Below are positions 1 through 10,100 of a stretch of DNA of 64,000 bases, in pieces. This DNA comes from Roseibium denhamense (lineage in GTDB: Bacteria; Pseudomonadota; Alphaproteobacteria; Rhizobiales; Stappiaceae). The translations under genes were made by a program, and so were the position numbers. The stretch covers positions 1 through 64,000 of the forward strand of contig NZ_SMLZ01000097.1 of assembly GCF_009711415.1 (NCBI RefSeq). The letters run 5' to 3'. A model generated the notes under the pieces. It ran no database searches. It saw nothing but the letters and a program-made list of their open reading frames with translations, and was not told where the DNA came from. Each line of letters starts with the position of its first letter. The first letter of the stretch is position 1.

Positions 1-319
1 TTTCGATCACCTTGATAGATTTATGACTCCAAATGGGGCACGAAATCAAGTTTCGAATCTTTCAAATTGATATAGATAATAATTCTTTTGAGGTTCATTT
101 TGCAGCGCAAAACGAAAACAAAGCAAATTCTTTGCAGCGCACAACTCTAAATGACCCGCTTCGATTGGCGCCATATGCAAGTCGATTGGCGCCTGTTGCG
201 AGGCCAATGTCCGATGCAGGCCCTAGATAAACCCTATGACGATTACCGCGCGGCTTTAAGCTCCGGGCTTTGACCAGCAGCTGATATGTCCGTGCCAGGA
301 AGAAGAAAGGGACCCGATC
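1..319. other. Intergenic region upstream of the DFR-like gene
   Basis: No convincing gene is seen in this stretch. It is AT-rich up to about 150, unlike the GC-rich coding DNA that follows, so it looks regulatory. It holds two copies of TTTGCAGCGCA (99-109 and 131-141) and two copies of TCGATTGGCGCC (161-172 and 182-193). A 65-codon open frame at 33-230 has no recognisable product and I treat it as chance. The promoter of the reductase gene at 320 should lie here, but I cannot place -35 and -10 boxes with confidence. Confidence 0.5.
161..193. repeat. 12-bp direct repeat pair, 21 bp apart
   Basis: TCGATTGGCGCC occurs at 161-172 and again at 182-193. The 21-bp period is two turns of B-DNA, so a dimer or two protomers could bind on one helical face. 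The pair sits about 130-160 bp before the GTG start of the DFR-like gene. A role as an activator or repressor site is inference. Confidence 0.45.
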
Positions 320-1375
320 GTGAACATACCCACAAGCACGCCCGTGCTGGTCACCGGCGCAACCGGCTATGTCGCCGGATGGATAATCAAGGATCTGCTT
401 GAGGCAGGCGTAACCGTTCACGCGGCCGTGCGGGATCCGGACAACGCGGACAAACTCAAGCATCTGACGGATATTGCCGCCGCGAGCAAGGGGACACTCC
501 GCTTTTTCAAGTCCGAGCTGCTTGAGAGAGGCTCGTTTGCAGACGCCATGAGCGGCTGCTCGGTCGTCTTTCACACCGCCTCACCGTTCACGCTCAATGT
601 CAAAAACCCGCAACGGGACCTCATTGACCCCGCTGTAAACGGAACCCGGAACGTTCTTGAAACGGCCGCTAGCACACCAAGCGTGAAACGCGTTGTGGTC
701 ACAAGCTCGTGCGTTGCCATTTACACCGACGCGATTGATTGCGCCAAGGCTCCGGGGGGCGTCCTGACCGAAGAAATATGGAACACAACGGCTTCGCTTT
801 CTTACGAACCCTACAGTTACTCCAAGACGATGGCGGAAAAGGAAGCCTGGAAAATCGCGGAAAAAAGCCCCGGCTTCCGGCTCGTGACCATCAACCCCTC
901 CCTGGTGATCGGACCGGCCCTTGCCAAGAAACCAACATCGGAGAGCTTCAACATCGTGCGCCAGATGGGTGATGGCACCGCGAAAATGGGCGCCCCGAAA
1001 ATCGGACTGGGGGTTGTCGATGTCAGGGACCTCTCAAAAGCCCATCTTGCAGCCGCCTTCCGCGACGACGCTGAAGGCCGACACATCGTGTCCGGTCACA
1101 ACACCAACATTTTGGAACTCGGCAAGTCACTGATTGAGAAATATGGCGACACGTATCCGGTGCCGCGCAAATCAGTGCCCAAATGGGCGGTTTGGCTGCT
1201 CGGACCGATGCTGAACGGCATCTCGCGGCGGTTTGTCACCAACAATGTCGACATCCCCTGGAAAGCGGACAACTCGAAAAGCAGGACAAGGCTCGGGGTA
1301 ACCTACCGGCCCTTGAAGGTCTCGATGGAGGACATGTTCCAGCAGATGATCGATGCCGGGACATTCAAGCGGTAA
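320..1375 (+). CDS. NAD(P)-dependent epimerase/dehydratase family reductase (dihydroflavonol-4-reductase-like)
   Basis: An extended short-chain dehydrogenase of 351 residues, usual for the DFR/aldehyde-reductase branch. The N-terminal Rossmann motif VTGATGYVAGW lies near residues 11-21. The catalytic YxxxK is the YSYSK segment, with an upstream SSC serine. The C-terminal half is the variable substrate domain. The likely reaction is NADPH-dependent reduction of a carbonyl on a small organic substrate, but the substrate cannot be read from sequence. I chose the GTG at 320, which follows AGAAAGGGA. The gene stands alone and converges on the livF-type gene downstream. Plant DFR itself is not implied: the bacterial members are broad aldehyde/ketone reductases. 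Confidence 0.8.
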   Translation: MNIPTSTPVLVTGATGYVAGWIIKDLLEAGVTVHAAVRDPDNADKLKHLTDIAAASKGTLRFFKSELLERGSFADAMSGCSVVFHTASPFTLNVKNPQRDLIDPAVNGTRNVLETAASTPSVKRVVVTSSCVAIYTDAIDCAKAPGGVLTEEIWNTTASLSYEPYSYSKTMAEKEAWKIAEKSPGFRLVTINPSLVIGPALAKKPTSESFNIVRQMGDGTAKMGAPKIGLGVVDVRDLSKAHLAAAFRDDAEGRHIVSGHNTNILELGKSLIEKYGDTYPVPRKSVPKWAVWLLGPMLNGISRRFVTNNVDIPWKADNSKSRTRLGVTYRPLKVSMEDMFQQMIDAGTFKR

Positions 1376-1416
1376 AAAGCTCCGGCGCAAATAGGCTGCT
1401 GAAACCTCGGGATGGC

Positions 1417-1449
1417 AGGTCAAACACCCAGATACGTCTGGGTGACCTG
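1417..1449. terminator. Stem-loop between convergent reductase and livF genes
   Basis: CACCCAGA (1425-1432), loop TACG, TCTGGGTG (1437-1444) is a perfect 8-bp stem, extended by AGGTC/GACCT with a small bulge. It overlaps the last codons of the minus-strand livF gene and lies about 50 nt past the stop of the + strand reductase. No strong U-run follows on either strand, so a termination role is weakly supported. Confidence 0.28.
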
Positions 1450-2109
1450 CTCGTCCAGAGCATCAAACCGCCCGCTCCAGACGCTTGTCCCGCGCTCGAG
1501 GATCACTGCCCGGTCAGCCACCCGGGCAAGCTCCTTCAGCGACTTGTCAATCACCAGGATCGACAACGCACCGGCTTGCCTCAAATGGGCAACCGCCGCC
1601 CAGATTTCCAAGCGGACCACCGGGGCCAGCCCTTCTGTCGCCTCATCCAGGATAAGCAAAGTCGGATTCGTCATCAGCGCCCTGCCGATCGCCAGCATCT
1701 GTTGCTCGCCGCCCGAAAGGGTCCGGGCTTTCTGGTGACGACGCTCTTTCAGGCGTGGAAACAGTGACCCGACACGCTCGAAAGTCCAGGAGCCCGGACG
1801 AGCCGCAGCCGTCAGGTTTTCAGCAACAGTAAGATCAGCGAAACACCGGCGGCCTTCCGGGACCAACCCTATGCCAAGGCGCGCGATTTTGTGGCTTGGC
1901 AACCTGCCAAGGTCCTGGCCTGAAAACCGGATGGTTCCGGCCGATGGCAGAAGCCCGCAAATGGTCTTGACGCATGTGCTCTTGCCCATCCCGTTGCGCC
2001 CCATCAGGGCAACAACTTCGCCTTCCCCAACCTCCAGGGACACACCGAACAGGGCCTGCACCGGGCCATAGGACGCCGTGACATTTTCAAGCGTCAAAAG
2101 CCCCGTCAT
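1420..2109 (-). CDS. livF: Branched-chain amino-acid-type ABC transporter ATP-binding protein (LivF family)
   Basis: One of two ATPases of an importer for branched-chain or other hydrophobic amino acids or carboxylates. At 229 residues it has normal LivF length. Walker A GRNGMGKST is at 37-45, the signature LSGGEQQ at 131-137 and Walker B LLILDEATEG at 151-160. It is the last gene of the operon SBP-livH-livM-livG-livF. Its ATG overlaps the TGA of livG (ATGA), indicating translational coupling. LivF is assigned because of its short C-terminus and its position beside the longer LivG-type ATPase. The substrate is set by the binding protein and is unknown. Confidence 0.88.
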   Translation of the reverse strand: MTGLLTLENVTASYGPVQALFGVSLEVGEGEVVALMGRNGMGKSTCVKTICGLLPSAGTIRFSGQDLGRLPSHKIARLGIGLVPEGRRCFADLTVAENLTAAARPGSWTFERVGSLFPRLKERRHQKARTLSGGEQQMLAIGRALMTNPTLLILDEATEGLAPVVRLEIWAAVAHLRQAGALSILVIDKSLKELARVADRAVILERGTSVWSGRFDALDEQVTQTYLGV

Positions 2110-2855
2110 GCCGCTTCCCCCAGATAGGCTTCCTGCACTTTCGGGTTCGCGCGGACCTCATCGACCGTTCCACTTGCAATGATCTCGCCATAGACAAGAA
2201 CGCTGATCCGGTCGGCAAGCGCAAAAACGGCATCCATGTCATGTTCCACCAAAAGGATCGGCGCCTCAAGGCGCAGGTCATTCAGAAAGGCGGTCATGCG
2301 TTTGGATCCTTCAGTGCCAAGGCCTGCCATCGGCTCGTCCAGAATGAAGGCCTTTGGCGACAGACTGAGAGCGAGGGCCACCTCCAGCTGCCTGCGCTGG
2401 CCATGACTGAGCTCTGAAACCAGTCTTGATTGCTGATCCAACAGACCGACCCGCTCCAGGGCGGACCGCGCCGCGTCCACGAGATCGGCCCGTTCCAGCG
2501 CCGGCGTGAACATGCGGAAGCCCTGTCCTTTTGCTCCCGCAGCGCCCAACACCGCATTTTCGAGAACGGTGTTTTCCTGGGCCAATGCCGAGATCTGGAA
2601 TGTCCTTGCCAGACCGGCGGCGGCCCGGGCATCCACAGACAGACCCGTGACATCTTGACCGTCAAACCGGATGGTGCCGCCATCGGGTCTCAAACCTCCG
2701 CAGATCTGATGGATCAATGTGGTTTTGCCAGCGCCATTCGGCCCGATAACCGCATGGATTTCGCCTGGCAACAGGTCGATGGAGATAGACTTGCTGACTT
2801 GAAGGGCTCCGAAGCTCTTCGTGAGGTTGCGCGTTTCAAGAACAGCATTAGCCAT
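2106..2855 (-). CDS. livG: Branched-chain amino-acid-type ABC transporter ATP-binding protein (LivG family)
   Basis: The second ATPase of the importer, 249 residues. Walker A GPNGAGKTT is at 38-46. The signature reads LSHGQ (149-153), the LivG variant of LSGGQ, followed by Walker B AFILDEP (169-175). The C-terminal PKVQEAYLGE segment (near 238-247) is the family tail, ending like most LivG proteins. The start codon lies inside the last codons of livM (8-nt overlap) and the stop overlaps livF, so the three genes are translated as a unit. It acts at the cytoplasmic face of the inner membrane with LivH and LivM. Confidence 0.88.
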   Translation of the reverse strand: MANAVLETRNLTKSFGALQVSKSISIDLLPGEIHAVIGPNGAGKTTLIHQICGGLRPDGGTIRFDGQDVTGLSVDARAAAGLARTFQISALAQENTVLENAVLGAAGAKGQGFRMFTPALERADLVDAARSALERVGLLDQQSRLVSELSHGQRRQLEVALALSLSPKAFILDEPMAGLGTEGSKRMTAFLNDLRLEAPILLVEHDMDAVFALADRISVLVYGEIIASGTVDEVRANPKVQEAYLGEAA

Positions 2856-3831
2856 GCGCTGTTCTCCGGGAACTGAGGGCGCCGATCAAACCGCCCTTTG
2901 CAAACAGGACCACGGCCAATAGCAACAGTCCGAGGAAAATCAGCCAATAGTCGGAAATGTCCCCGAGCGTGTGTTCAAGTGTCACGAACACAATTGCGCC
3001 AAGCACCGGCCCGTAAAGCCGTCCCGTGCCCCCCAGGATGATCAGGATCATGATCTCGCCAGACATTTGCCAGGAAAACATGGCCGGACTGACAAAGCGG
3101 TTCAGATCGGCGAAAAGCGCCCCGGCCAGGCCGGTGATTGCGCCGGATACGACAAAGGCAACCAGCCTCAGACGGAATGGATCAAGTCCCATCGCCCTGA
3201 CCCGGTCCGGCGATTGACGTGCCGCATTGAGGGCAAGGCCGAACGGTGAGCACGCAAGACGGCTCGCGAACCACAAAACGATGGCAAGCAGTGTCAGGCA
3301 AATCGCATAGAACTGAATCGGATCCAGCGTGTTCAAGCCAGGAAAGCCGTTCCTGACATAAATCGAAAGGCCATCTTCCCCGCCATACGCACTCCAGCTG
3401 ATCGCAAAGAAGAAGAACATCTGGCCGAAAGCAAGCGTGATCATGATAAAATACCCGCCGGATGTGCGCAGCGACAGGTAACCAATGATCAGGGCGGCAA
3501 AGGCCGAAACGATCACCGCCACCAACCAGATGACGGGCATCGACTTGGTGCCCTCGATGAGAAACGGCACTTCCATCAGCGGTGTGTACGTTTGCGCGTG
3601 ATAAGCCAGAAGCCCCATCGCATAACCGCCCAACCCGAAAAACACGGCGTGTCCGAGACTGACCAGACCGCCGAGCCCCAATGCAATGTTTAACCCGACA
3701 GCCGCCATGGCCAGTATAACAGTGCGGGTGGCAAGGGTGATCGTGAAGGGCTCATCCGTGACATACGCAAACAGCGGAATTGCAATCAGGCCTGCAAGCA
3801 CTAGGGCATTTAACGTTCGTTCCTGCATCAT
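2848..3831 (-). CDS. livM: Branched-chain amino-acid-type ABC transporter permease (LivM family)
   Basis: An integral inner-membrane permease of 327 residues with about 8-10 hydrophobic segments. The conserved LivM region GLGGLVSLGHAVFFGLGGYA lies near residues 52-71 and the NAARQSPDRVRAMGLDP loop near 202-218. That loop is the EAA-like contact with the ATPases. The start is the first of two tandem ATGs and overlaps the livH stop (ATGA). It pairs with LivH to form the translocation path. Confidence 0.88.
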   Translation of the reverse strand: MMQERTLNALVLAGLIAIPLFAYVTDEPFTITLATRTVILAMAAVGLNIALGLGGLVSLGHAVFFGLGGYAMGLLAYHAQTYTPLMEVPFLIEGTKSMPVIWLVAVIVSAFAALIIGYLSLRTSGGYFIMITLAFGQMFFFFAISWSAYGGEDGLSIYVRNGFPGLNTLDPIQFYAICLTLLAIVLWFASRLACSPFGLALNAARQSPDRVRAMGLDPFRLRLVAFVVSGAITGLAGALFADLNRFVSPAMFSWQMSGEIMILIILGGTGRLYGPVLGAIVFVTLEHTLGDISDYWLIFLGLLLLAVVLFAKGGLIGALSSRRTAHG

Positions 3832-4748
3832 GCCCGTGCTCCGAACAGGCCGGTCGGTTTCAGAACTAGGACAACCGCCATCAAGATGTAAATCGCCATG
3901 GATGCAAGAGAGGCTCCGATTGAGGTTGCGGCAGCGGGTTCTATCATTAGTTTCAGGGCTTCCGGCAAGAATATTCCGCCGAGCGTGTTTGTGAGCCCCA
4001 CAAGCAGTGCACCCAAGAAAGCACCCTTGATCGATCCGATCCCTCCAATCACGATCACCACAAACGCCAGAATCAAAACCGGTTCACCCATGCCGACCTG
4101 TACCGACTGGATTGCGCCGACAAGAGCGCCGGCGAGCCCTGCAAGCGCTGCTCCGAGCGCGAAGACCAGGGTGTAGAGACGGCCGATATCCACGCCGAGC
4201 GCTGCAATCATCTCGCGGTCATTTTCACCGGCCCGGATCTGAATGCCGATCCTGGTCTTTGAGATCAGCCAGAAAAGACCACCGGCAACGGCCAGACCGG
4301 CGCCAATCAGTACGAGACGGTAGAGCGGATATTGAATACCCCCCGGCAACGTCACCGGTCCCGACAAGATATCAGGAACATTGAGATAGAGCGGAAACGA
4401 CCCGAATAGCCAGCGGGTCCCCTCCGAAAAGATTAGGATCAGGGCAAATGTTGCGAGCACCTGATCCAGATGGTCTTTGTTGTAAAGCCGCCGGATCACG
4501 AGAACCTCGACCAAGGCTCCGGCAACAGCGGCCCCGGCAAGCGCCGCCATCAGGGCAAGCACGAACGAGCCCGTCGCCCCCGCAACGGCTGCGGCGCAGA
4601 ACGCGCCAATCATGTAGAGAGACCCGTGCGCCAGATTGATCAGGCCCATTACGCCGAAAATCAAGGACAATCCGGCTGCCATTAAAAACAACATGACACC
4701 GAATTGCAGGCCGTTGAGCACCTGCTCGGCGATCAATACCAAAGACAT
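3828..4748 (-). CDS. livH: Branched-chain amino-acid-type ABC transporter permease (LivH family)
   Basis: The partner permease of LivM, about 306 residues from the MSLVLIAEQ start. The open frame runs 11 codons further upstream, but those residues (APFLLHRVF) do not resemble the family start, so I use 4748. Many hydrophobic helices are present, with the LivH signature MAAGLSLIFGVMGLINLAHG near the N-terminus and the loop ENDREMIAALGVD as the ATPase contact. The gene follows the binding-protein gene after a 67-nt gap holding a strong stem-loop, and overlaps livM by ATGA. Confidence 0.87.
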   Translation of the reverse strand: MSLVLIAEQVLNGLQFGVMLFLMAAGLSLIFGVMGLINLAHGSLYMIGAFCAAAVAGATGSFVLALMAALAGAAVAGALVEVLVIRRLYNKDHLDQVLATFALILIFSEGTRWLFGSFPLYLNVPDILSGPVTLPGGIQYPLYRLVLIGAGLAVAGGLFWLISKTRIGIQIRAGENDREMIAALGVDIGRLYTLVFALGAALAGLAGALVGAIQSVQVGMGEPVLILAFVVIVIGGIGSIKGAFLGALLVGLTNTLGGIFLPEALKLMIEPAAATSIGASLASMAIYILMAVVLVLKPTGLFGARA

Positions 4749-4770
4749 GAAAACCCTGTGCAACAAGAAT

Positions 4771-4794
4771 GGCGCGGCCAATGCAGGCCGCGCC
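4771..4794 (-). terminator. Intercistronic stem-loop between binding protein and livH
   Basis: GGCGCGGCC (4771-4779), loop AATGCA, GGCCGCGCC (4786-4794): a perfect 9-bp GC-rich stem in the 67-nt gap. In the minus-strand transcript it is followed by AUUCUUGUUG, only a mild U-run. It more likely acts as a partial terminator or 3'-end stabiliser that leaves more binding-protein mRNA than permease mRNA. That effect is inference, while the hairpin is seen directly. Confidence 0.6.
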
Positions 4795-4815
4795 GATCTG
4801 AGAAATCTTCAAGAA

Positions 4816-5952
4816 TTACATATTGCATTCAGCCGCATAGGCGTCGGCGTGATCGCTCATGGCCGTTGCAATGATCTTGTTCGTGTAGACATCATCTTCC
4901 TTGATGACTTCCCGCACGAAGATATCCTGCACAGGATGATGATTGTTGCCGAAAGCGAAGTTGCCGCGCGTGGAGTTGAAGTCAGCCTCTTTCAAAGCAG
5001 CACGGAACGCATCGGCGTCCTTGACATCGGCTTTGCTCATCGCGGACAGCAACAGATTTGCCGTGTCGAACCCCTGGCTTGCATAAAGCGACGGTAAACG
5101 CCCGTATTCCGCCTTGAAGCTTTCCACGAACGCCTTGTTCGCCGGATTATCGATGTCCTTGTTCCACTGGCTTGTGTTCTTGACGCCAAGTGCGGCATCG
5201 CCCACAGCCTGCAGAATGCCCTGATCGAAGGAGAAGGCAGGCCCGACAACCGGCAGGTCAATGCCGCTATCAGCCAACTGCTTCAGGAAGGAGATCCCCA
5301 TGCCACCGGGCAGAAAGAAGAAAATGCTGTCGGCATCCGACGCCCGGATCTGGGCAAGCTCGGCGGCATAGTCGGTCTGCCCGAGCTTGGTGTAGATCTC
5401 ACCGGCAGGTTCACCGTCATAAAAACGCTTGTAGCCGGTCAGCGCATCTTTGCCAGCCGGATAGTTTGGCGCCAGAATAAAGCTGTTGTTATAGCCGGTT
5501 TCCTTGGCATAGGCGCCAGCTGCTTCATGCAGATTGTCGTTCTGCCAGGCTACATTGAAGTAGTTCGGGTGACAGCCCTTGCCCGCCAATTGCGACGGCC
5601 CCGCATTCGGGGACAGATAGAATTTTCCCTGTGCGGTCGCGGCCGGGACAACGGCCATTGCAAGATTGGACCAGATAATCCCGGTCAGGACATCCACCTT
5701 TTCGGACTGGATCATTTCATCGGCAAGCTGAACCGCGACATCCGGTTTGCGCTGATCGTCTTCGATCACGACTTCCAGATCTTCGTTCCCCGCCTGTTTG
5801 ACGGCAAGCATGAATCCGTCGCGGACATCAATACCGAGGCCGGCTCCCCCGCCTGACAGTGTTGTGATCATTCCGACTTTCACCGGGTCTGCAATTGCAG
5901 CGCCGGTCAACAGTGCCAGGCCGCTCACCGCGGCAGCTAGTGACTTCAACAT
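4816..5952 (-). CDS. ABC transporter periplasmic substrate-binding protein (Leu/Ile/Val-binding family)
   Basis: A periplasmic binding protein of the type I (LivJ/Peripla_BP_6) fold, 378 residues from MLKSLAAAVSG. The N-terminus is a Sec signal peptide with likely cleavage after AAIA near residue 22, and the mature protein starts DPVKVGMITTLSGGGAG, typical of the family. I use the start at 5952 because a signal peptide begins there; ten extra upstream codons (MGSRQRGPSS) would spoil it. It is the first gene of the Liv-type operon. Paralogues bind amino acids, urea or aromatic acids. The neighbouring tryptophan dioxygenase hints at an amino acid but does not prove it. Confidence 0.87.
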   Translation of the reverse strand: MLKSLAAAVSGLALLTGAAIADPVKVGMITTLSGGGAGLGIDVRDGFMLAVKQAGNEDLEVVIEDDQRKPDVAVQLADEMIQSEKVDVLTGIIWSNLAMAVVPAATAQGKFYLSPNAGPSQLAGKGCHPNYFNVAWQNDNLHEAAGAYAKETGYNNSFILAPNYPAGKDALTGYKRFYDGEPAGEIYTKLGQTDYAAELAQIRASDADSIFFFLPGGMGISFLKQLADSGIDLPVVGPAFSFDQGILQAVGDAALGVKNTSQWNKDIDNPANKAFVESFKAEYGRLPSLYASQGFDTANLLLSAMSKADVKDADAFRAALKEADFNSTRGNFAFGNNHHPVQDIFVREVIKEDDVYTNKIIATAMSDHADAYAAECNM

Positions 5953-6090
5953 GGATGAAGGTCCCCTCTGTCTTGATCCCATCCTGGCGCTCTTTCCGGC
6001 GCCGGTTATGAAATACCTTACTCATAGGATTTGCGTTGGGAAACCTGCAATTGGTTGAATGCGGTACGGATTTCGTGCCCCTCACGGCGG

Positions 6091-6948
6091 TCAAAGACGC
6101 GTCCTCACGTGCCAAAGTTCTGGGAACAACTCGACTTCGAGCATCCGCTTCAGATAGGAGACGCCGCCCGTTCCGCCTGTCCCGCGCTTGAAACCAATAA
6201 CCCGTTCCACGGTCGTGACATGGTTGAAGCGCCAGCGCCGGAAATAGTCTTCAAGGTCAACCAGCTTTTCACCAACCTCATAAAGCGCCCAATGCGCGGC
6301 GGGGTCGCGGTAAACCGTCTCCCAAAGGTCCATAATTTCTGGGACTTCCCTGTGGGGCTGGGAAGAAGGGTTATTGACGAGGTCTGCCGGGACAGTGAAC
6401 CCCTTCCGCTGTGCGAATGCCAAGACGGTTTGGTAGAGTGACAGTCTTGCAAGTTCCGCATTCAGCAAAGCAACGCCATCCGGATCGTGCTCATGCGGCC
6501 TGATCATCGCTTCATTGCGATTGCCCAGAACAAATTCGATCAGCCGGTATTGAAGAGACTGGAAGCCAGAGGAGAGCCCAAGAGCATCCCGGAACTGGGT
6601 GTAATCGCTCGGTGTCATTGTCCGCAGAACATCCCATGCGGAATTCAACTGCTCCATGATCCGGCTGACCCGCGCCAGCAGCTTCATGGCCTCCGGCATC
6701 CTGTCAGCGGAAATCGCCTCACGCGCAAGGTGCAATTCGTGAAGCATGAGTTTCATCCAGAGTTCCGATGTCTGGTGCTGAATGATGAACAGCAACTCGT
6801 CCGAAGCGGTTGAAAGAGGCTTTTGCGCGCTCAAGATCTGCGCCAGATCCAGGTAGTCGCCATAGGACATCTTGTCCGCGAACCGCATTTCTGCGCCTTC
6901 GTTTTCTGGATTATAGGCACCATCCGGCGGCTGCTTTGTCATGGTCAT
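6091..6948 (-). CDS. kynA: Tryptophan 2,3-dioxygenase
   Basis: A haem enzyme that opens the indole ring of L-tryptophan with O2 to give N-formylkynurenine, the first step of the kynurenine pathway. It has 285 residues, normal for bacterial TDO. The substrate-contact segment [11 protein letters not shown] is near 54-64 (H58), the haem-ligand histidine lies in [13 protein letters not shown] near 225-237, and the glycine loop GTGGTGG follows. ATG at 6948 is preceded by GGGAGGAAAA. Fourteen more codons upstream are open but lack an RBS. No kynurenine formamidase or kynureninase gene is in the window, so the rest of the pathway must be elsewhere. It could share a role with the adjacent amino-acid-type importer. 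Confidence 0.94.
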   Translation of the reverse strand: MTMTKQPPDGAYNPENEGAEMRFADKMSYGDYLDLAQILSAQKPLSTASDELLFIIQHQTSELWMKLMLHELHLAREAISADRMPEAMKLLARVSRIMEQLNSAWDVLRTMTPSDYTQFRDALGLSSGFQSLQYRLIEFVLGNRNEAMIRPHEHDPDGVALLNAELARLSLYQTVLAFAQRKGFTVPADLVNNPSSQPHREVPEIMDLWETVYRDPAAHWALYEVGEKLVDLEDYFRRWRFNHVTTVERVIGFKRGTGGTGGVSYLKRMLEVELFPELWHVRTRL

Positions 6949-7197
6949 TTTTCCTCCCAGCCGGCTCCGCCAGAACAACCGATGCGGCAAAGTCCGATAA
7001 GCTTGCGATGAGACCGCTTTTTCGCCGGGCAGGACAATTTTGACAAGAGAAAGAAGAGTGGCTTGTAGAGCCTGCCTGAACCGCTCCCCTTAGCGGATAG
7101 TGTCCGAGGCATTTTGTAGAAAGTAATGGTGCGTTGCCCCGATCTGTGAAAGTCTTGATCTCGAATTTAGTGTGTTTCAGAAACGGGTTTTTGATTT

Positions 7198-10100
7198 ATG
7201 TCTATCCGCGCCAGCCTTTACCACCTGACGCATTACAGATACGACCGGCCCGTAACCTTAAGCCCCCAGATCATCCGGCTGCGGCCCGCCCCGCATAGCA
7301 GAACCAAGGTGCTGTCACACTCTCTGAAGGTTTCGCCGGGCGGCCATTTCGTCAATCACCAGCAAGATCCATATGGCAACTGGCTGGCACGGTTCGTCTT
7401 TCCCGAACCGGTGCGCGAGTTCAAGATTGAAGTCGATCTTGTGGCGGATATGACCGTCTACAATCCCTTCGATTTCTTTGTTGAGGAAACGGCGGAAGAG
7501 TGGCCGTTCGACTACCCGGAAGAACTTCGCGAAGATCTCAAGATCTACTTGCGGACCGAACCACTTGGCCCGCACCTCAAAGCTTTTCTTGAGAAGGTGC
7601 CCAAAGACAAAAAACGGATCACCGATTTTCTTGTCGACCTGAACCGCCGCGTGTCGGAGGAAGTCGGATACGTCATCCGCATGGAACCTGGTGTTCAGAC
7701 ACCGGAAGAAACCTTTGAGCGCGGCACCGGATCGTGCCGTGATTCTTCCTGGCTTCTGGTTCAGGCCTTAAGACAGCTTGGTATCGCCGCCCGTTTCGTG
7801 TCCGGATATCTAATCCAGTTGAAACCGGACCTTGAAGCGCTCGACGGCCCGTCCGGGACCGACCATGATTTTACAGATCTTCATGCCTGGGCCGAAGCGT
7901 ATATTCCAGGTGCCGGGTGGATTGGCCTTGACCCCACATCCGGACTGCTAACCGGGGAAAGCCATATTCCCCTTGCCGCGACCCCTCACTTCTCCAATGC
8001 CGCGCCGATCGTCGGCATGGCGAGCAACGCTGAGGTGGATTTCGCATTTGATATGAAGGTGGCCCGCGTCGCCGAGCACCCCAGGATCACCAAACCATTT
8101 TCCGATGAGGCCTGGAAAGACCTCAACCGGCTGGGAGAGGAGGTCGACAGGGTTCTGAAGCAGGAAGACGTGCGCTTGACGATGGGCGGCGAACCGACCT
8201 TTGTATCGATTGACGATTTTGAATCCGCTGAATGGAACACCGATGCTGTTGGACCGACGAAGCGGTCCAAGGCTGACATATTGATCCGCAAGTTGCGCGA
8301 CCGTTTCGCCCCCGGCGGGTTTCTGCACTATGGCCAAGGGAAATGGTATCCGGGCGAGAGTCTTCCCCGCTGGACCTTCTCGCTTTACTGGCGCCGGGAC
8401 GACAAACCGATCTGGCATGATCAGGATCTGATCGCGGACGAAGGCAGCACGGCAGACCCGAAACCATCCAAGGCAGGGCCTTCGGAAGCGGAAGCGTTGC
8501 TGAAGCAGATCGCCGAAAACCTGGATGTCCAGCCTTCTTATGTGGTTCCCGCCTTTGAGGACCCGGCGGTCTGGCTGGTCAAGGAAGCCAATCTTCCGGA
8601 CAATGTGACGCCTGAAAACTCCAAACTGGAGGATGCGGAAGCCCGTCACCGGATCGCCCGGGTCTTTGACCGCGGTCTGGCGACACCGGCTGGCTATGTT
8701 TTGCCGGTTCAGCCGTGGCAATCCAAATCAACTGAAAAACGGTGGCGCTCGGAGCGCTGGAGCCTCCGCCGCGACGCCATTTTCCTTGTTCCAGGAGACA
8801 GTCCGGTCGGATACCGCCTGCCATTGGAATCTCTGCCCCACGTTCCACCGGCGCAATATCCGTACACAAACATTGCAGACCCGACCGTACCGCGTGATCC
8901 GCTGCCGGAATTTCCGGCCGGACCAAAGGCTGACCGGCAACAGGACGTGGCCGAGTTCCGCGCAGGCGGCGTCATTCAGGAGCGCCGGGAGCAAGTTCCG
9001 CCGGATGCCGAGCTGAGCGGCGCTGCGGTTCGCACCGCGATGTCGATCGAACCCCGGGATGGCCGTTTATGCGTTTTCATGCCGCCGGTCGAACGGATCG
9101 AAGATTATCTCGAACTAATCGCAACGGTAGAACAGGCAGCGGCTGAACTTGACCTGCCGGTGCACATAGAGGGCTATCCGCCTCCGCCCGATCCGCGCAT
9201 GAATGTAATTCGCGTTGCCCCCGACCCTGGAGTGATTGAAGTCAATATTCATCCGGCATCCAGCTGGAAAGACTGCGTCGAGATCACGGAAGGCGTTTAT
9301 GAGGACGCCCGTCAGTCCCGCCTTGGCGCCGACAAGTTTATGATTGACGGTAAGCACACAGGCACCGGCGGCGGAAACCATGTGGTCATTGGCGGCGCCA
9401 CACCGCTTGACAGTCCGTTCTTGCGGCGGCCGGACCTGTTACGCAGCCTGGTCTTACACTGGCAGCGGCACCCAAGCCTGTCTTATCTCTTTTCCGGCTT
9501 GTTCATAGGTCCAACGTCCCAAGCCCCGCGCGTCGACGAAGCACGCCACGACGGCCTCTACGAATTGGAAGTCGCATTATCCCAGATCCATCGTCCAGGC
9601 GAAGGGCCTGCCCGCTTCCCGTGGCTGCTTGATCGGCTTTTGCGAAATCTTCTGGTCGATGTGACCGGCAACACCCACCGTGCGGAAATCTGCATCGACA
9701 AGCTCTATTCCCCCGATGGACCGACAGGGCGTTTGGGGCTGGTCGAGTTCAGAGGCTTCGAAATGCCGCCGGATCCGCGCATGAGCCTCGCCCAGCAGCT
9801 GTTGTTGCGGGCGCTCGTTGCAAGGCTCTGGCAGCACCCCCTGTCAGGCAACTTAACCCGTTGGGGCACGGTCCTGCATGACCGTTTCATGCTGCCTCAT
9901 TACGTTTGGCAGGACTTTGAAGATGTTCTGCAGGATCTGAAACACCACGGTTTCACCTTGCGGCCGGACTGGTTCGAGGCACAGGCCGAATTCAGGTTCC
10001 CGTTCTGCGGCGAAATCGAGATCGATGGCGTTCACCTGGAACTGCGCCAGGCGCTGGAGCCGTGGCATGTCCTTGGTGAGACGGGGGCGATCGGCGGAAC

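Noticed and set aside
33-230. 65-codon open frame before the DFR-like gene
   Set aside because: No family resemblance, no Shine-Dalgarno, AT-rich DNA and overlap with repeated elements; better explained as regulatory DNA.
1183-1767. 194-codon + strand frame
   Set aside because: Overlaps the end of the reductase gene and is antisense to livF, which has clear ATPase motifs.
7948-8721. 257-codon minus-strand frame
   Set aside because: Wholly inside the 1115-residue transglutaminase/DUF2126 gene; arises from GC-rich codon structure.
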